In this document: in pieces, positions 44,559-51,995 of the stretch
How positions within the stretch are numbered: position 1 is the stretch's first letter
Layout: every line of letters begins with the position of its first letter
From: an uncultured Victivallales bacterium
GTDB taxonomy: Bacteria > Verrucomicrobiota > Lentisphaeria > Victivallales > UBA1829
Length of the DNA: 64,000 nucleotides
Assembly: GCA_934661375.1 (NCBI GenBank)
Contig: CAKUJH010000014.1
Coordinates: 1-64,000, forward strand
Direction: 5' to 3'
The notes under the pieces: model-generated
The model's input: only the letters and a program-made list of their open reading frames with translations
Databases searched by the model: none
Told to the model about the DNA's origin: nothing
Program-made: the position numbers and the translations under genes

Positions 44559-45461
44559 ATGAACACTTTTGATTATGGAACCATGAAGCCGGTGGTCATC
44601 GGCGATTCCGCTGAAATCCGGGATGCCTTGCGCCGTTCGGATTATCCCAGCTGTGAATATGCCTTCGGCAATCTTATCATCTGGACCGAAGCGCAGCAGA
44701 ACCGGATGGCGGTTTTCAACAACCGGATGTATTTTCACTTTTCCGCAATAGACGAACTGCTGTTTCCCTGCGGCGACGGGATGCCGGCGCCGGAGGAACT
44801 GAAGGCTTTTTCCGATGGAATGCGTGCCGCGTCCTATTCCGGGATTATTGCCCATGTCCCCGCCGCGTATCTGAATACTCCGGGACTGGAACAGTATTTT
44901 GCCGTCCAGCCGATGGATGACGGCAATGATGAATATATTTACCGCACGGAGACTCTGGCGGAACTGCGCGGTTCCAAGCTGTCGAAAAAACGCAACCTGA
45001 TTTCCCAGTTCGAGCGTTTGTACGGCGGAAATTATGAACTGAAACCGGTGGCAAACGCGGAGGATTTCCGGATTATTACAGAGCTGAGCGAACATTGGCT
45101 GCGGGAACATCAGGATTCCCGGAGCATTGAAAATGAACGGCTTGCCATCGCGGCGGCTCTGGCGCATTTCGAAGAACTCGGTCTGCATGGTCTGATGCTG
45201 TCGGTGGGCGGTGAACTCAAAGCCTACGCGGTGTTCAGCCCGGTCAATTCCGATTCCTGCACGGTGCATTTCGAGAAAGCTCTGCCGGAATGCAAAGGCG
45301 CGTCGCAGGTCATCACCAACCAGACGGCGATCTGCCTGCGCGGCAAGTGCGCCTTCATCAACCGTGAACAGGATTTGAACATACCGGGTCTGCGCCGGGC
45401 AAAACTGTCCTATATGCCTGACATCATTCTCAAGGACTATCTGCTGATACCCAAACCGTGA
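44559..45461 (+). CDS. DUF2156 family (phosphatidylglycerol lysyltransferase C-terminal-like) protein
   Basis: The 300-residue soluble protein matches DUF2156, the tandem GNAT-fold domain seen at the C-terminus of MprF lysyltransferases, here without the membrane part. Hallmarks are SDYPSCEYAFGNLIIW near the start, LRGSKLSKKRNLISQFERLY in the middle and FINREQDLNIPGLRRAKLSYMP at the end. Stand-alone members are of uncertain role; an aminoacyl-tRNA-dependent transfer is possible. The last 20 bases of the gene are duplicated just downstream. Confidence 0.85.
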   Translation: MNTFDYGTMKPVVIGDSAEIRDALRRSDYPSCEYAFGNLIIWTEAQQNRMAVFNNRMYFHFSAIDELLFPCGDGMPAPEELKAFSDGMRAASYSGIIAHVPAAYLNTPGLEQYFAVQPMDDGNDEYIYRTETLAELRGSKLSKKRNLISQFERLYGGNYELKPVANAEDFRIITELSEHWLREHQDSRSIENERLAIAAALAHFEELGLHGLMLSVGGELKAYAVFSPVNSDSCTVHFEKALPECKGASQVITNQTAICLRGKCAFINREQDLNIPGLRRAKLSYMPDIILKDYLLIPKP

Positions 45462-45534
45462 AAACGGAGATGATAACATGCGCTTTTTGGCAAAATTTCT
45501 GCGTCGAGCTGATACCCAAACCGTGAAAACGGAG
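45443..45534. repeat. 27-bp perfect direct repeat duplicating a gene end and ribosome site
   Basis: Bases 45443-45469 and 45508-45534 are identical. The unit contains the last codons and stop of the DUF2156 gene plus an ACGGAG ribosome site. The second copy places that site ahead of the macro-domain start. Confidence 0.9.
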
Positions 45535-45543
45535 GCGGGTTCA

Positions 45544-46038
45544 ATGAAAATCACAGCGATACGCGGGGACATCACAAAACTTCAGGTGGATGCAATTGTC
45601 AATGCCGCCAATTGCCGCTTGCTGGGCGGTGGCGGTGTGGACGGTGCGATTCACCGTGCCGCCGGACCGGGTCTGCTGGAAGAATGCCGTAAATTCGGCG
45701 GATGCCCAACCGGGGAAGCCGTGATTACCGGCGCGTATGATTTGCCGTGCCGTTTTGTGATTCATACGCCCGGTCCGGTCTGGAACGGCGGTCGCCGCGG
45801 GGAAGCAGAACTGCTGGCATCCAGTTATGAAAACAGTTTGAAACGAGCCAGGGAAAAACAGTGCCGGACTGTGGCATTTCCCTGTATTTCCACGGGCGTG
45901 TACGGGTATCCGCTGAAAGCCGCTGCGGAGATTGCGGTCCGGACTGTCCGGGCGTGGCGCGGTTCATTTCCGGAGGAAGTGATTTTCTGCTGTTTCTCTC
46001 CGGAAGCGTTGAATATTTACCAATCCCTGTTGAAATAA
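45544..46038 (+). CDS. Macro-domain protein, probable O-acetyl-ADP-ribose deacetylase
   Basis: From ATG 45544 the 164-residue product begins MKITAIRGDITKLQVDAIVN, the usual start of MacroD-type proteins. ADP-ribose-binding motifs are NAANCRLLGGGGVDGAIHRA, and GVYGYP near residue 125 with FPCISTG before it. The enzyme would remove acetyl or ADP-ribose groups. GGAGG lies 9 bases before the ATG. ATG 45478, with its own GGAG, would add 22 residues encoded by the duplicated segment; both starts may be used. Confidence 0.9.
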   Translation: MKITAIRGDITKLQVDAIVNAANCRLLGGGGVDGAIHRAAGPGLLEECRKFGGCPTGEAVITGAYDLPCRFVIHTPGPVWNGGRRGEAELLASSYENSLKRAREKQCRTVAFPCISTGVYGYPLKAAAEIAVRTVRAWRGSFPEEVIFCCFSPEALNIYQSLLK

Positions 46039-46040
46039 TC

Positions 46041-46078
46041 AAAAAAGCGGTTTCGGGGATGATGATCTCCGAAACCGC
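46041..46078 (-). terminator. Rho-independent terminator of the ECF sigma operon
   Basis: The 10-bp stem GCGGTTTCGG/CCGAAACCGC (46047-46056, 46069-46078) is followed on the minus strand by six T. Confidence 0.88.
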
Positions 46079-46102
46079 AGGGAATTCTGTTTCCGGGCTT
46101 CT

Positions 46103-46696
46103 TTATTTTTTCTCTTGAACCGGCGGCGGTCTGCGGGGCGGTTTGCGCCGCTGGGATTTTGGCAGACACATCTGTTCCACTTGATCCGCTATGATCTTTT
46201 CCGCATCTTTTTCGCTGCGTTCGTAATGCCGTTTCAGACGTTCCAGGTCCTGCCGCGCCCGAGCCAGCTGTTTTTCCGCCAGCATGATGTTGTTCCGGGT
46301 GAAGGTCTGGCGTTTCTGGAAGATGGTCCGGATCAGCGGTTCCATTTCCTTGCGGATCGCCGCTTTTTCCCCGGCATCCTTTGCCGCCAGATAGCGTTCG
46401 CTCAACTCATCCAGTTTCTTCATTTCTTCGGAACGGTATTTCAGCCGCAGGGAACGCATCATTTTACGCAGTTCCTCCTTTTTGCCTTCCTGCGCCAGAC
46501 GGTTTACCTGTTCCCGTTCCTCTTTGGTCAGTTTCGCGAAGAAAGCTCCGCGCGGATTGCCGAACCCCGGCGGTCCGGGGTGAAATGCCGGCGGGGGCGG
46601 CGGAGGCTGGTTTTTGCCGTCATCCGCCGGGAGACAGAGAGTCAGCGGCAGAAGCAGCAGAACAAGATGAATTTTCCGAAAATGCTCAAACATCAT
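46103..46696 (-). CDS. Exported coiled-coil protein, probable sigma-operon effector
   Basis: The 197-residue product has a signal peptide, a poly-proline segment (about residues 31-45), a long charged coiled-coil (LTKEEREQVNRLAQEGKKEE through residue 170) and a basic, Pro-rich tail (RRKPPRRPPP). It loosely resembles CpxP/Spy or heavy-metal sensor proteins with LTxxQ-like helices, but I do not assign it. Its ATG overlaps the anti-sigma stop (ATGATG), so the two are coupled. Confidence 0.7.
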   Translation of the reverse strand: MMFEHFRKIHLVLLLLPLTLCLPADDGKNQPPPPPPAFHPGPPGFGNPRGAFFAKLTKEEREQVNRLAQEGKKEELRKMMRSLRLKYRSEEMKKLDELSERYLAAKDAGEKAAIRKEMEPLIRTIFQKRQTFTRNNIMLAEKQLARARQDLERLKRHYERSEKDAEKIIADQVEQMCLPKSQRRKPPRRPPPVQEKK

Positions 46697-47169
46697 TTCA
46701 TATTCCCGTTTTGTGTATAACTTGACGAATAGGCGGCGGTATTGGTCAGCCGAACCGAAGTATCTTCAATCTGCGTGGAGAGCAGCAGCAGGTCGGTTTC
46801 GAACAAATCAAAATCATACTGCTGGTTCTGCGTACTTGCCGTTGCCGCAGACGGCGCGTCCGATGTGTGCAGGACAAAGGTCAAACCGAAACAAACCATT
46901 ACTGCAGCTGCGATCGGGACTGCGGCATGACGCAGGAAGAAATTCAGGAATGCGTGTTTCCCGGCAGGACGCTGCCGTTTTGCCGCATGGTCCAGCACTG
47001 CCTGATCCAGAATGGGCGGTACAGTACACCGTTCGGGCTGTCCGGCGGCAATTCTGCGGTACAGCTCCGCCAAATCCCGGCAGCTCCGGCATTCCGCCAG
47101 ATGTTTTTCCGTTTCGGCGGAGGAGACTCCTTCCAGAATCCGGTTCATCGTTTGTTCGCATCTGTTCAT
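46693..47169 (-). CDS. Anti-sigma factor with zinc-finger domain
   Basis: ATG 47169 has AGGAGG 7 bases upstream and gives 158 residues. The N-terminus carries a zinc-binding anti-sigma pattern (HLAECRSCRDL, H-x3-C-x2-C, residues about 23-30). One membrane helix (VPIAAAVMVCFGLTFVL, about 93-110) leaves a C-terminal sensor region of about 50 residues outside, rich in Thr, Ser and Asn. It sits directly downstream of the sigma gene, the normal arrangement. Confidence 0.83.
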   Translation of the reverse strand: MNRCEQTMNRILEGVSSAETEKHLAECRSCRDLAELYRRIAAGQPERCTVPPILDQAVLDHAAKRQRPAGKHAFLNFFLRHAAVPIAAAVMVCFGLTFVLHTSDAPSAATASTQNQQYDFDLFETDLLLLSTQIEDTSVRLTNTAAYSSSYTQNGNMK

Positions 47170-47186
47170 TTTTTGCCTCCTGACTT

Positions 47187-47765
47187 TCAGGCCTTCCATT
47201 CCGCAAGCTGTTTGCGGAGATTTTTCAAAGCATACTGCATTCTTGCCAGCACCGTGTTGATGGAACTTCCCTGAATCCGCGCGATTTCCTTGAAGGAAAC
47301 GTTTTCGCGGCGGAGCAGGAACACTTCCTTCATTTCCGGCGACAGCTTTTTCACTGCGCTGGAAATGGCTTTTTCCAGTTCTTCCCGGTGCATTCCCCGC
47401 CAGGGTTCGTCATGCGTTCCCGCCGGATCAAAATGCGACTCCGGCTCATCCAGACTGCCGGCTTCATATTTGCCGAGACGCCCGTTCTTCCGGAAAAAAT
47501 CAATCGTCAGATTGTGGGCGATCCGGAGCAGCCACGCGCTGAACTGCTGACGGTGTTCATAGCGGGACAGCTGGTCTATCGCCCGAATCCAGGTCTGTTG
47601 GAAAAGATCATCCGCACGGCTGCGGTCTCCGTCGAGCAGTCGGTTGAGGTAGCTGTACAGCAATGACTTGTACCGTTCATACAGGATCGTGAACTGTCCG
47701 TCATCACCGGACAGATACCCTTGAATGAGTTCCAGATCATCAATCTCTTGCTCGCCGTTGTTCAT
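47187..47765 (-). CDS. ECF-family RNA polymerase sigma factor
   Basis: The 192-residue protein has sigma-2 (residues about 15-85: LYSYLNRLLDGDRSRADDLF, WIRAIDQL, FSAWLLRIAHNLTIDFFRK) and sigma-4 (about 130-190: AVKKLSPEMKEVFLLRRENV, FKEIARIQGSSINTVLARM). ATG 47765 is used; a TTG at 47771 overlaps the NUDIX stop (TTGA), hinting at translational coupling. Neither start has a clear ribosome site. Confidence 0.92.
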   Translation of the reverse strand: MNNGEQEIDDLELIQGYLSGDDGQFTILYERYKSLLYSYLNRLLDGDRSRADDLFQQTWIRAIDQLSRYEHRQQFSAWLLRIAHNLTIDFFRKNGRLGKYEAGSLDEPESHFDPAGTHDEPWRGMHREELEKAISSAVKKLSPEMKEVFLLRRENVSFKEIARIQGSSINTVLARMQYALKNLRKQLAEWKA

Positions 47766-47767
47766 GT

Positions 47768-48235
47768 TCAATTGTTTTCTTTTACAGCATAAAACGCCGG
47801 ATCGGCGGTTTTATTGTGCCGGATTGAAAGATTTTCTGTTTTTTCTGCTTCCGCCAGCAGCGCAGCCAGGTGTGCGTCGCCGGGGAGCATCGGGGCGGAG
47901 TCCAGTTCCGCTGTGCGTCCCCAGAACATTTTCTGTCCTTCACGGGGAACGGGTTCAGGGGAGTCCGGACGGAACATTGCGCGCAGGAAATGCAGATGAT
48001 AGCACTTGTCGCCGACCTGCACAATATTTTCGCCGATCTGGTCCAGAACCAGCACATCGGCGCCGAGTTCTTCGCGGATTTCCCGCTGGAGACATTGCGG
48101 CAGGGTTTCGCCGGGTTCCTGTTTCCCGCCGGGGAATTCGAGTTCATCGGCGTAAACGGATTTCCGGGCTCGTCCGCAAAGCAGGATCCGTCTGTTTTTA
48201 CGGATCACGGCGGCAGTTACGTGAACAGGCTTCAT
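47768..48235 (-). CDS. NUDIX hydrolase (MutT-like)
   Basis: ATG 48235 (AAGGA 8 bases upstream) gives 155 residues. The Nudix box is GGKQEPGETLPQCLQREI followed by REELGA, with all catalytic Glu residues. The N-terminus (VHVTAAVIRKNRRILLCGRA) matches MutT/CTP pyrophosphohydrolase-type enzymes that clean oxidised nucleotides. It is the first gene of the ECF operon, which suggests an oxidative or envelope stress theme. Confidence 0.9.
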   Translation of the reverse strand: MKPVHVTAAVIRKNRRILLCGRARKSVYADELEFPGGKQEPGETLPQCLQREIREELGADVLVLDQIGENIVQVGDKCYHLHFLRAMFRPDSPEPVPREGQKMFWGRTAELDSAPMLPGDAHLAALLAEAEKTENLSIRHNKTADPAFYAVKENN

Positions 48236-48262
48236 AATAATATTCCTTGCAAAATTTACCAT

Positions 48263-48291
48263 ATAGTACCATCAGATTTCCGATTCGTCAA
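48263..48291 (-). promoter_or_regulatory. Promoter for the NUDIX-ECF operon
   Basis: On the minus strand, TTGACG (48291-48286) and TACTAT (48268-48263) are spaced 17 bases, about 28 bases before the NUDIX start. It looks like a housekeeping promoter rather than an ECF-type one. Confidence 0.55.
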
Positions 48292-48332
48292 CCGTAAAAC
48301 TGTTTTTTTCGGAAAAAACTTTGGATTTACGC

Positions 48333-48360
48333 TTGAAAGTTGGGAAAAAACAAGTATCTT
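48333..48360 (+). promoter_or_regulatory. tRNA-Gly promoter
   Basis: TTGAAA (48333-48338) and TATCTT (48355-48360), spacer 16, ending 13 bases before the tRNA. Confidence 0.5.
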
Positions 48361-48373
48361 AACATCTCATCAT

Positions 48374-48447
48374 GCGGGTGTAGCACAGTGGCAGTGCACC
48401 AGCTTCCCAAGCTGTGTATGAGGGTTCGATTCCCTTCACCCGCTCCA
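48374..48447 (+). tRNA. tRNA-Gly (anticodon CCC)
   Basis: A full cloverleaf is readable: acceptor GCGGGTG/CACCCGC, D-arm GCACAGTGGCAGTGC, anticodon stem CAGC/GCTG with loop TTCCCAA (anticodon CCC), T-arm AGGGTTCGATTCCCT, discriminator T at 48444 and an encoded CCA at 48445-48447. Confidence 0.95.
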
Positions 48448-48490
48448 TTTTAGCCTCAAAAATTCGTTTAGAACTTAATTAAAAACTGGA

Positions 48491-48526
48491 TTTGTATGTA
48501 AAAATGTATGTAAGTTTGTATGTAAC
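48491..48526. repeat. Three 12-bp tandem repeats downstream of tRNA-Gly
   Basis: Three copies of a TTTGTATGTAA(A/G/C)-type 12-mer (48491-48502, 48503-48514, 48515-48526) share the core TGTATGTAA. Their place 45 bases after a tRNA resembles integrase arm-site repeats of an attachment region, but no integrase is present. Confidence 0.6.
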
Positions 48527-48644
48527 AGACTCACCGGTATTTTGAAATTTTCTTCTTTTTCATTTTGTGAAATAGCCCAGGGCATTTTCAGAAAAAGTTT
48601 TCTGTTTCTTTATTTTCGGAACAACAAAGAACGGAAACAGCAGA

Positions 48645-49295
48645 TTACGGATTCTGCGGATCGGCGTAATAATCCGTGAACGCGGCATAGGAACGCTCAT
48701 ACCGTTCGCTGTCGCTTTTGGAGAATTGTTTACGGCGTTTCTCGCGGGATGCATCCAGCAGCGGCTGCGCTGAACGCAATGCATTCTGCACCGCTTCAAA
48801 CAATTCCGCTTCACTGCTGTGGAAGGTGCTGTTCAGAGAGACAAATGTATTGTCCGGCACGGTGTTCAGAAGTTTTTTCAGGGCAGGGAAGTCTTCCGCC
48901 GCAGACTGGGATTCCGCCATGGCGTCCAGCGAGGCGAAATATTTCAGAACCAGACGGAGGAACATCAGCAGTTCCGCACCTTCCAGATGCCGCTTTTCCA
49001 GAATGTCCGCACTCTGGATGAATTCCGTTTTTTCAACGGTCATGGTCAGCCGGTCGATGATTCTGCTGTACAGTTCCCGGCGTTCGGCAGTAGACATGCT
49101 GTCAAAGGAACGGGACAGAAAAAGAGAGGAAAGCTGATCGTAAGCGGCGTCTCTGCGAGCCATTTCCGGGGGGACATTCATGAAAGAGGCGGAATCGAAA
49201 CGCCGGACAGCACCGAATGCGGAAGGCGACTGCATCCGCATGAACTGACGCTTCAGTGTTTCCATTGAATTGCCGTTTTTCTTTTTGTTTTTCAT
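48645..49295 (-). CDS. Hypothetical protein
   Basis: ATG 49295 follows GGGGA and gives 216 residues. The product is soluble and mostly helical, with no signal peptide or membrane segment. It starts with a Lys-rich stretch (MKNKKKNGNS), has many charged helices (for example TAERRELYSRIIDRL) and ends in acidic and aromatic residues. I recognise no family. It lies between tRNA-Gly and gmhB; codon use looks like that of its neighbours. Confidence 0.7.
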   Translation of the reverse strand: MKNKKKNGNSMETLKRQFMRMQSPSAFGAVRRFDSASFMNVPPEMARRDAAYDQLSSLFLSRSFDSMSTAERRELYSRIIDRLTMTVEKTEFIQSADILEKRHLEGAELLMFLRLVLKYFASLDAMAESQSAAEDFPALKKLLNTVPDNTFVSLNSTFHSSEAELFEAVQNALRSAQPLLDASREKRRKQFSKSDSERYERSYAAFTDYYADPQNP

Positions 49296-49364
49296 GAAAA
49301 TCCCCTGTTTTGAAAAATAAAGTCTTATAATATAACACCTTTTTTTCAAAATGCAAAAAAACAG

Positions 49365-49922
49365 TTATTTTTTCAGAAGATATTCAACTGCTTCCGCAAT
49401 GGACGGGCGGACAATGCGTCCCTCTTTCATGGCTTCCGGTGTGTTTTTCATGCCGTATCCGGTCTGGACCATGACCGCCGCGGCACAGCCTGCGGCATCA
49501 GCCGCCGCCAGATCGGTAAGCTGATCTCCAATCAGAAAAGACTGCGAAATATCAATGTCCAGATCTTTCGCCGCCTGAAGAATCATGCCGGGTTTGGGTT
49601 TGCGGCAGGAACATTCACATTTGAGTTCCGGTACGATGCCGTTCCGGTGGTGCGGGCAGTAGTAAAAAGCATCCAGTGCGGCACCCTGTTCCGCCAGCAG
49701 TTCGCCGATGCGTTTTTCCACAGATTTGACGGCGTCCATGGTGAACATGCCGCGCGCTACGCCGGATTGGTTGGACACCACGACCGCCAGGTATCCTGCG
49801 GCATGAATCCGGTTGACAGCCTCCGCCGTGCCGGGAATCAACACTACATCTTCCGGGCGGTGCAGATAATCAACATCCACGTTGATGACGCCGTCGCGGT
49901 CGAGAAAAAAAGCCTTGTTCAT
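49365..49922 (-). CDS. gmhB: D-glycero-D-manno-heptose 1,7-bisphosphate 7-phosphatase
   Basis: GmhB removes the 7-phosphate in making the heptose of lipopolysaccharide inner core. ATG 49922 is preferred to 49931 because AGGA sits 8 bases upstream. The 185-residue HAD protein has FFLDRDGVINVD (nucleophile Asp), VVVSNQSGVARG, the family zinc loop CPHHRNG with CECSCRKP, and LIGDQLTDLAAAD. It points to an LPS-bearing outer membrane. Confidence 0.92.
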   Translation of the reverse strand: MNKAFFLDRDGVINVDVDYLHRPEDVVLIPGTAEAVNRIHAAGYLAVVVSNQSGVARGMFTMDAVKSVEKRIGELLAEQGAALDAFYYCPHHRNGIVPELKCECSCRKPKPGMILQAAKDLDIDISQSFLIGDQLTDLAAADAAGCAAAVMVQTGYGMKNTPEAMKEGRIVRPSIAEAVEYLLKK

Positions 49923-49936
49923 ACAAAACATCCTGT

Positions 49937-49980
49937 AAAAAAAACTTCCGGAGATCCTGTGCAGAGCCGGATTCCGGAAG
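49937..49980 (-). terminator. Rho-independent terminator after ilvE
   Basis: The 8-bp stem CTTCCGGA/TCCGGAAG (49945-49952, 49973-49980) leads on the minus strand into eight T, just before gmhB. Confidence 0.8.
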
Positions 49981-50005
49981 ATTCAGATTTTCAGAAAACC
50001 GCAGT

Positions 50006-51043
50006 TCAGACTTCGAAAGTCCAGCTGTGGGTGTCAGGCAGTTCGCCGTACTGGATACCGGTCATGGTATCGTACAGTTTTTTGAGGGTCGGTCCGCAGG
50101 TTTCGCCGTAGGTGTAGGTTTTTTCGGCGGTAACGATTTCAGAGATCGGGGTGATGACCACTGCCGTGCCGCAGGCGGCGACTTCCGCGAAGTTGCCGAG
50201 TTCATTGCGGTGAATCTGGCGGCATTCGACTTTCATGCCCATATCCTTGGCGATCTGCTGGAGCGATTTATTGGTGATGCTGCCCAGGATCGAGGAGGAT
50301 TTCGGGGTGGCGTACACGCCGTCTTTGGTGATGCCGAAGAAGTTGCTGGTGCCGAATTCGTCGACATATTCATGGGTTTTGGGATCCATGAACAGCGGAA
50401 TCGGGAAGCCTTTTTCCTTGGCGAGTTTTGCGGGTTTCAGGCTGGCTCCGTAGTTGCCGCCCAGCTTGATGGTGCCGGTGCCCAGCGGTGCCGCACGGTC
50501 GTAATCTTCAATGACCATGGCGCGGACCGGTTTCATGCCGCCTTTGTAATACGGACCGACCGGCATGACCATGATGAGCAGTTCGTAATCGGAGGCGGGA
50601 GCCACACCGATCTGGGGACCTACGCCGATATAGAGCGGGCGGATGTAGAGAGAACCGCCGGATCCGTAGGGCGGAACGTATTCAATATTGTCCAGCACAA
50701 CACGGCGGACCAGATCTTCGAAGAAATCAACGGAGAAAGTCGGGCCGAGAATGCGTTCGGCGGACATATTCAGGCGGCGGGCGTTTTCATCCGGGCGGAA
50801 TACGCGGACCTTGCCGTCTTTGCAGCGGAACGCCTTCAAGCCTTCGAATGCGGCCTGTCCGTAATGCAGACAGGTGGCGGCGATGGACATGGTGATATTG
50901 GGATCTGTCAGCAGTTCGCCTTTGCTCCATGCACCGTTCCGGTAGGATGCCCGGATATGGGATTTCACCGGCATGTAGCTGAATCCCAGACTGCCCCAGT
51001 CGATGTCGGTTCTGATCTTGCTCAATTCTTCCTTGGAAGCCAT
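50006..51043 (-). CDS. ilvE: Branched-chain amino acid aminotransferase
   Basis: This class IV PLP enzyme makes valine, leucine and isoleucine from their keto acids. The 345-residue product has the class IV signatures YGQAAFEGLKAFR, RPDENARRLNMSAERI, the PLP Lys in GTIKLGGNYGASL, and EFGTSNFFGI. Its length suits the long (type II) bacterial form. It has its own promoter and terminator. Confidence 0.95.
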   Translation of the reverse strand: MASKEELSKIRTDIDWGSLGFSYMPVKSHIRASYRNGAWSKGELLTDPNITMSIAATCLHYGQAAFEGLKAFRCKDGKVRVFRPDENARRLNMSAERILGPTFSVDFFEDLVRRVVLDNIEYVPPYGSGGSLYIRPLYIGVGPQIGVAPASDYELLIMVMPVGPYYKGGMKPVRAMVIEDYDRAAPLGTGTIKLGGNYGASLKPAKLAKEKGFPIPLFMDPKTHEYVDEFGTSNFFGITKDGVYATPKSSSILGSITNKSLQQIAKDMGMKVECRQIHRNELGNFAEVAACGTAVVITPISEIVTAEKTYTYGETCGPTLKKLYDTMTGIQYGELPDTHSWTFEV

Positions 51044-51116
51044 TTTAACACTTTCTCCGTTTCCTTTTGTAGTGCATCAGGGCGTCTCAACCCTGTTTTT
51101 TTGTTTCTTTTTTTAA

Positions 51117-51145
51117 AATCTACTTGCTTTTCTGTCAACTGTCAA
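51117..51145 (-). promoter_or_regulatory. ilvE promoter
   Basis: On the minus strand, TTGACA (51145-51140) and TAGATT (51122-51117) are spaced 17 bases. A second TTGACA follows 7 bases on. The -35 abuts the divergent pal -35. Confidence 0.5.
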
Positions 51146-51173
51146 TTGATTTTTTCAAAAAAAAGTGTAATTT
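51146..51173 (+). promoter_or_regulatory. pal promoter
   Basis: TTGATT (51146-51151) and TAATTT (51168-51173), spacer 16, with the TTGATTTTTTCAAAAAA context shared with bamA. A TATAGG at 51174-51179 is an alternative -10. Confidence 0.4.
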
Positions 51174-51215
51174 TATAGGCATAAGCCAAAAAACATTCAT
51201 AGAAAGGATAAAAAC

Positions 51216-51842
51216 ATGAAGAAAAGCATCATTTCGTCCGGCGCACTCGCGCTTGCACTCGCATTGTTCACTACCGGCTGCTCGTGGTTTGAATCCAGCG
51301 GCCCTGCTTCCCAGGACGGCTTCTACCGTCCGCTGAACCATGCCGGCAAAAACAGCGGTAATCGCAACCCCGGCGACGCCGATCTGAACGGTTTCGGCAA
51401 CGGCGGTCTCGGCAGCGCCACGCACCCGTCCGACTATGCCGACGGCAGTGGACTTGCCGGCAACCCCTACGGCGATTTCGGCACTCCGATTCCCGGCGTT
51501 GTCTTCAACCCGGTTTATTTCGGATTTGACCAGTTCAATGTCAATACTTCTGAACAGAGCAAAATAGACGCCGTCATCACCTACCTCAGCAGCAATGCCG
51601 GAACCGGTGTGGTCATTGAAGGCAACTGCGACATCCGCGGCAGCGAAGAATACAACCGTGCGCTGGGGGAACGCAGAGCTCTTGCCGCGCAGGAACAGAT
51701 TCTGGGTGCGGGCATTGCCCCCAACCGTGTGAAGACTATCAGCAACGGCAAATCCAAACTCGCCGCCACCGGCACGGACGAAGAATCGCACCGTCTGAAC
51801 CGCCGCGACGAATTCGTGGTGGTCAAGCTGCTCGGACATTGA
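51216..51842 (+). CDS. pal: Peptidoglycan-associated lipoprotein (OmpA/Pal family)
   Basis: The 208-residue lipoprotein has a signal with lipobox TTGC (Cys22), a Gly/Asn-rich linker to about residue 95 and a C-terminal OmpA-like domain (PVYFGFDQFNVN, IEGNCDIRGSEEYNRALGER) that binds peptidoglycan. The usual GHTD reads GNCD here. No tolB or ybgF is next to it. GAAAGG precedes the ATG and a strong terminator follows. Confidence 0.9.
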   Translation: MKKSIISSGALALALALFTTGCSWFESSGPASQDGFYRPLNHAGKNSGNRNPGDADLNGFGNGGLGSATHPSDYADGSGLAGNPYGDFGTPIPGVVFNPVYFGFDQFNVNTSEQSKIDAVITYLSSNAGTGVVIEGNCDIRGSEEYNRALGERRALAAQEQILGAGIAPNRVKTISNGKSKLAATGTDEESHRLNRRDEFVVVKLLGH

Positions 51843-51865
51843 GCCGTTTTTGACAGTGTATCTGA

Positions 51866-51901
51866 AAAGGCCGGGACTTCCGCAGTTCCGGCTTTTTTTT
51901 C
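51866..51901 (+). terminator. Rho-independent terminator after pal
   Basis: The stem GCCGGGACT/AGTTCCGGC (51870-51878, 51884-51892), with flanking A and T pairs, runs into eight T. Confidence 0.92.
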
Positions 51902-51924
51902 TTTACGGACTGAACTTATCGGCA

Positions 51925-51957
51925 TTTATGCTGTCTGTATTCTCCGTAAAGCATAAA
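51925..51957. promoter_or_regulatory. 8-bp inverted repeat upstream of the MoxR operon
   Basis: TTTATGCT (51925-51932) and AGCATAAA (51950-51957) are perfect inverted arms 17 bases apart, about 40 bases before the moxR-like gene. It may be an operator; no clear -35 box is visible with it. Confidence 0.3.
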
Positions 51958-51995
51958 ATCCAAACTGTTGTATTATCCAATGGAGGGAGCAAGCC

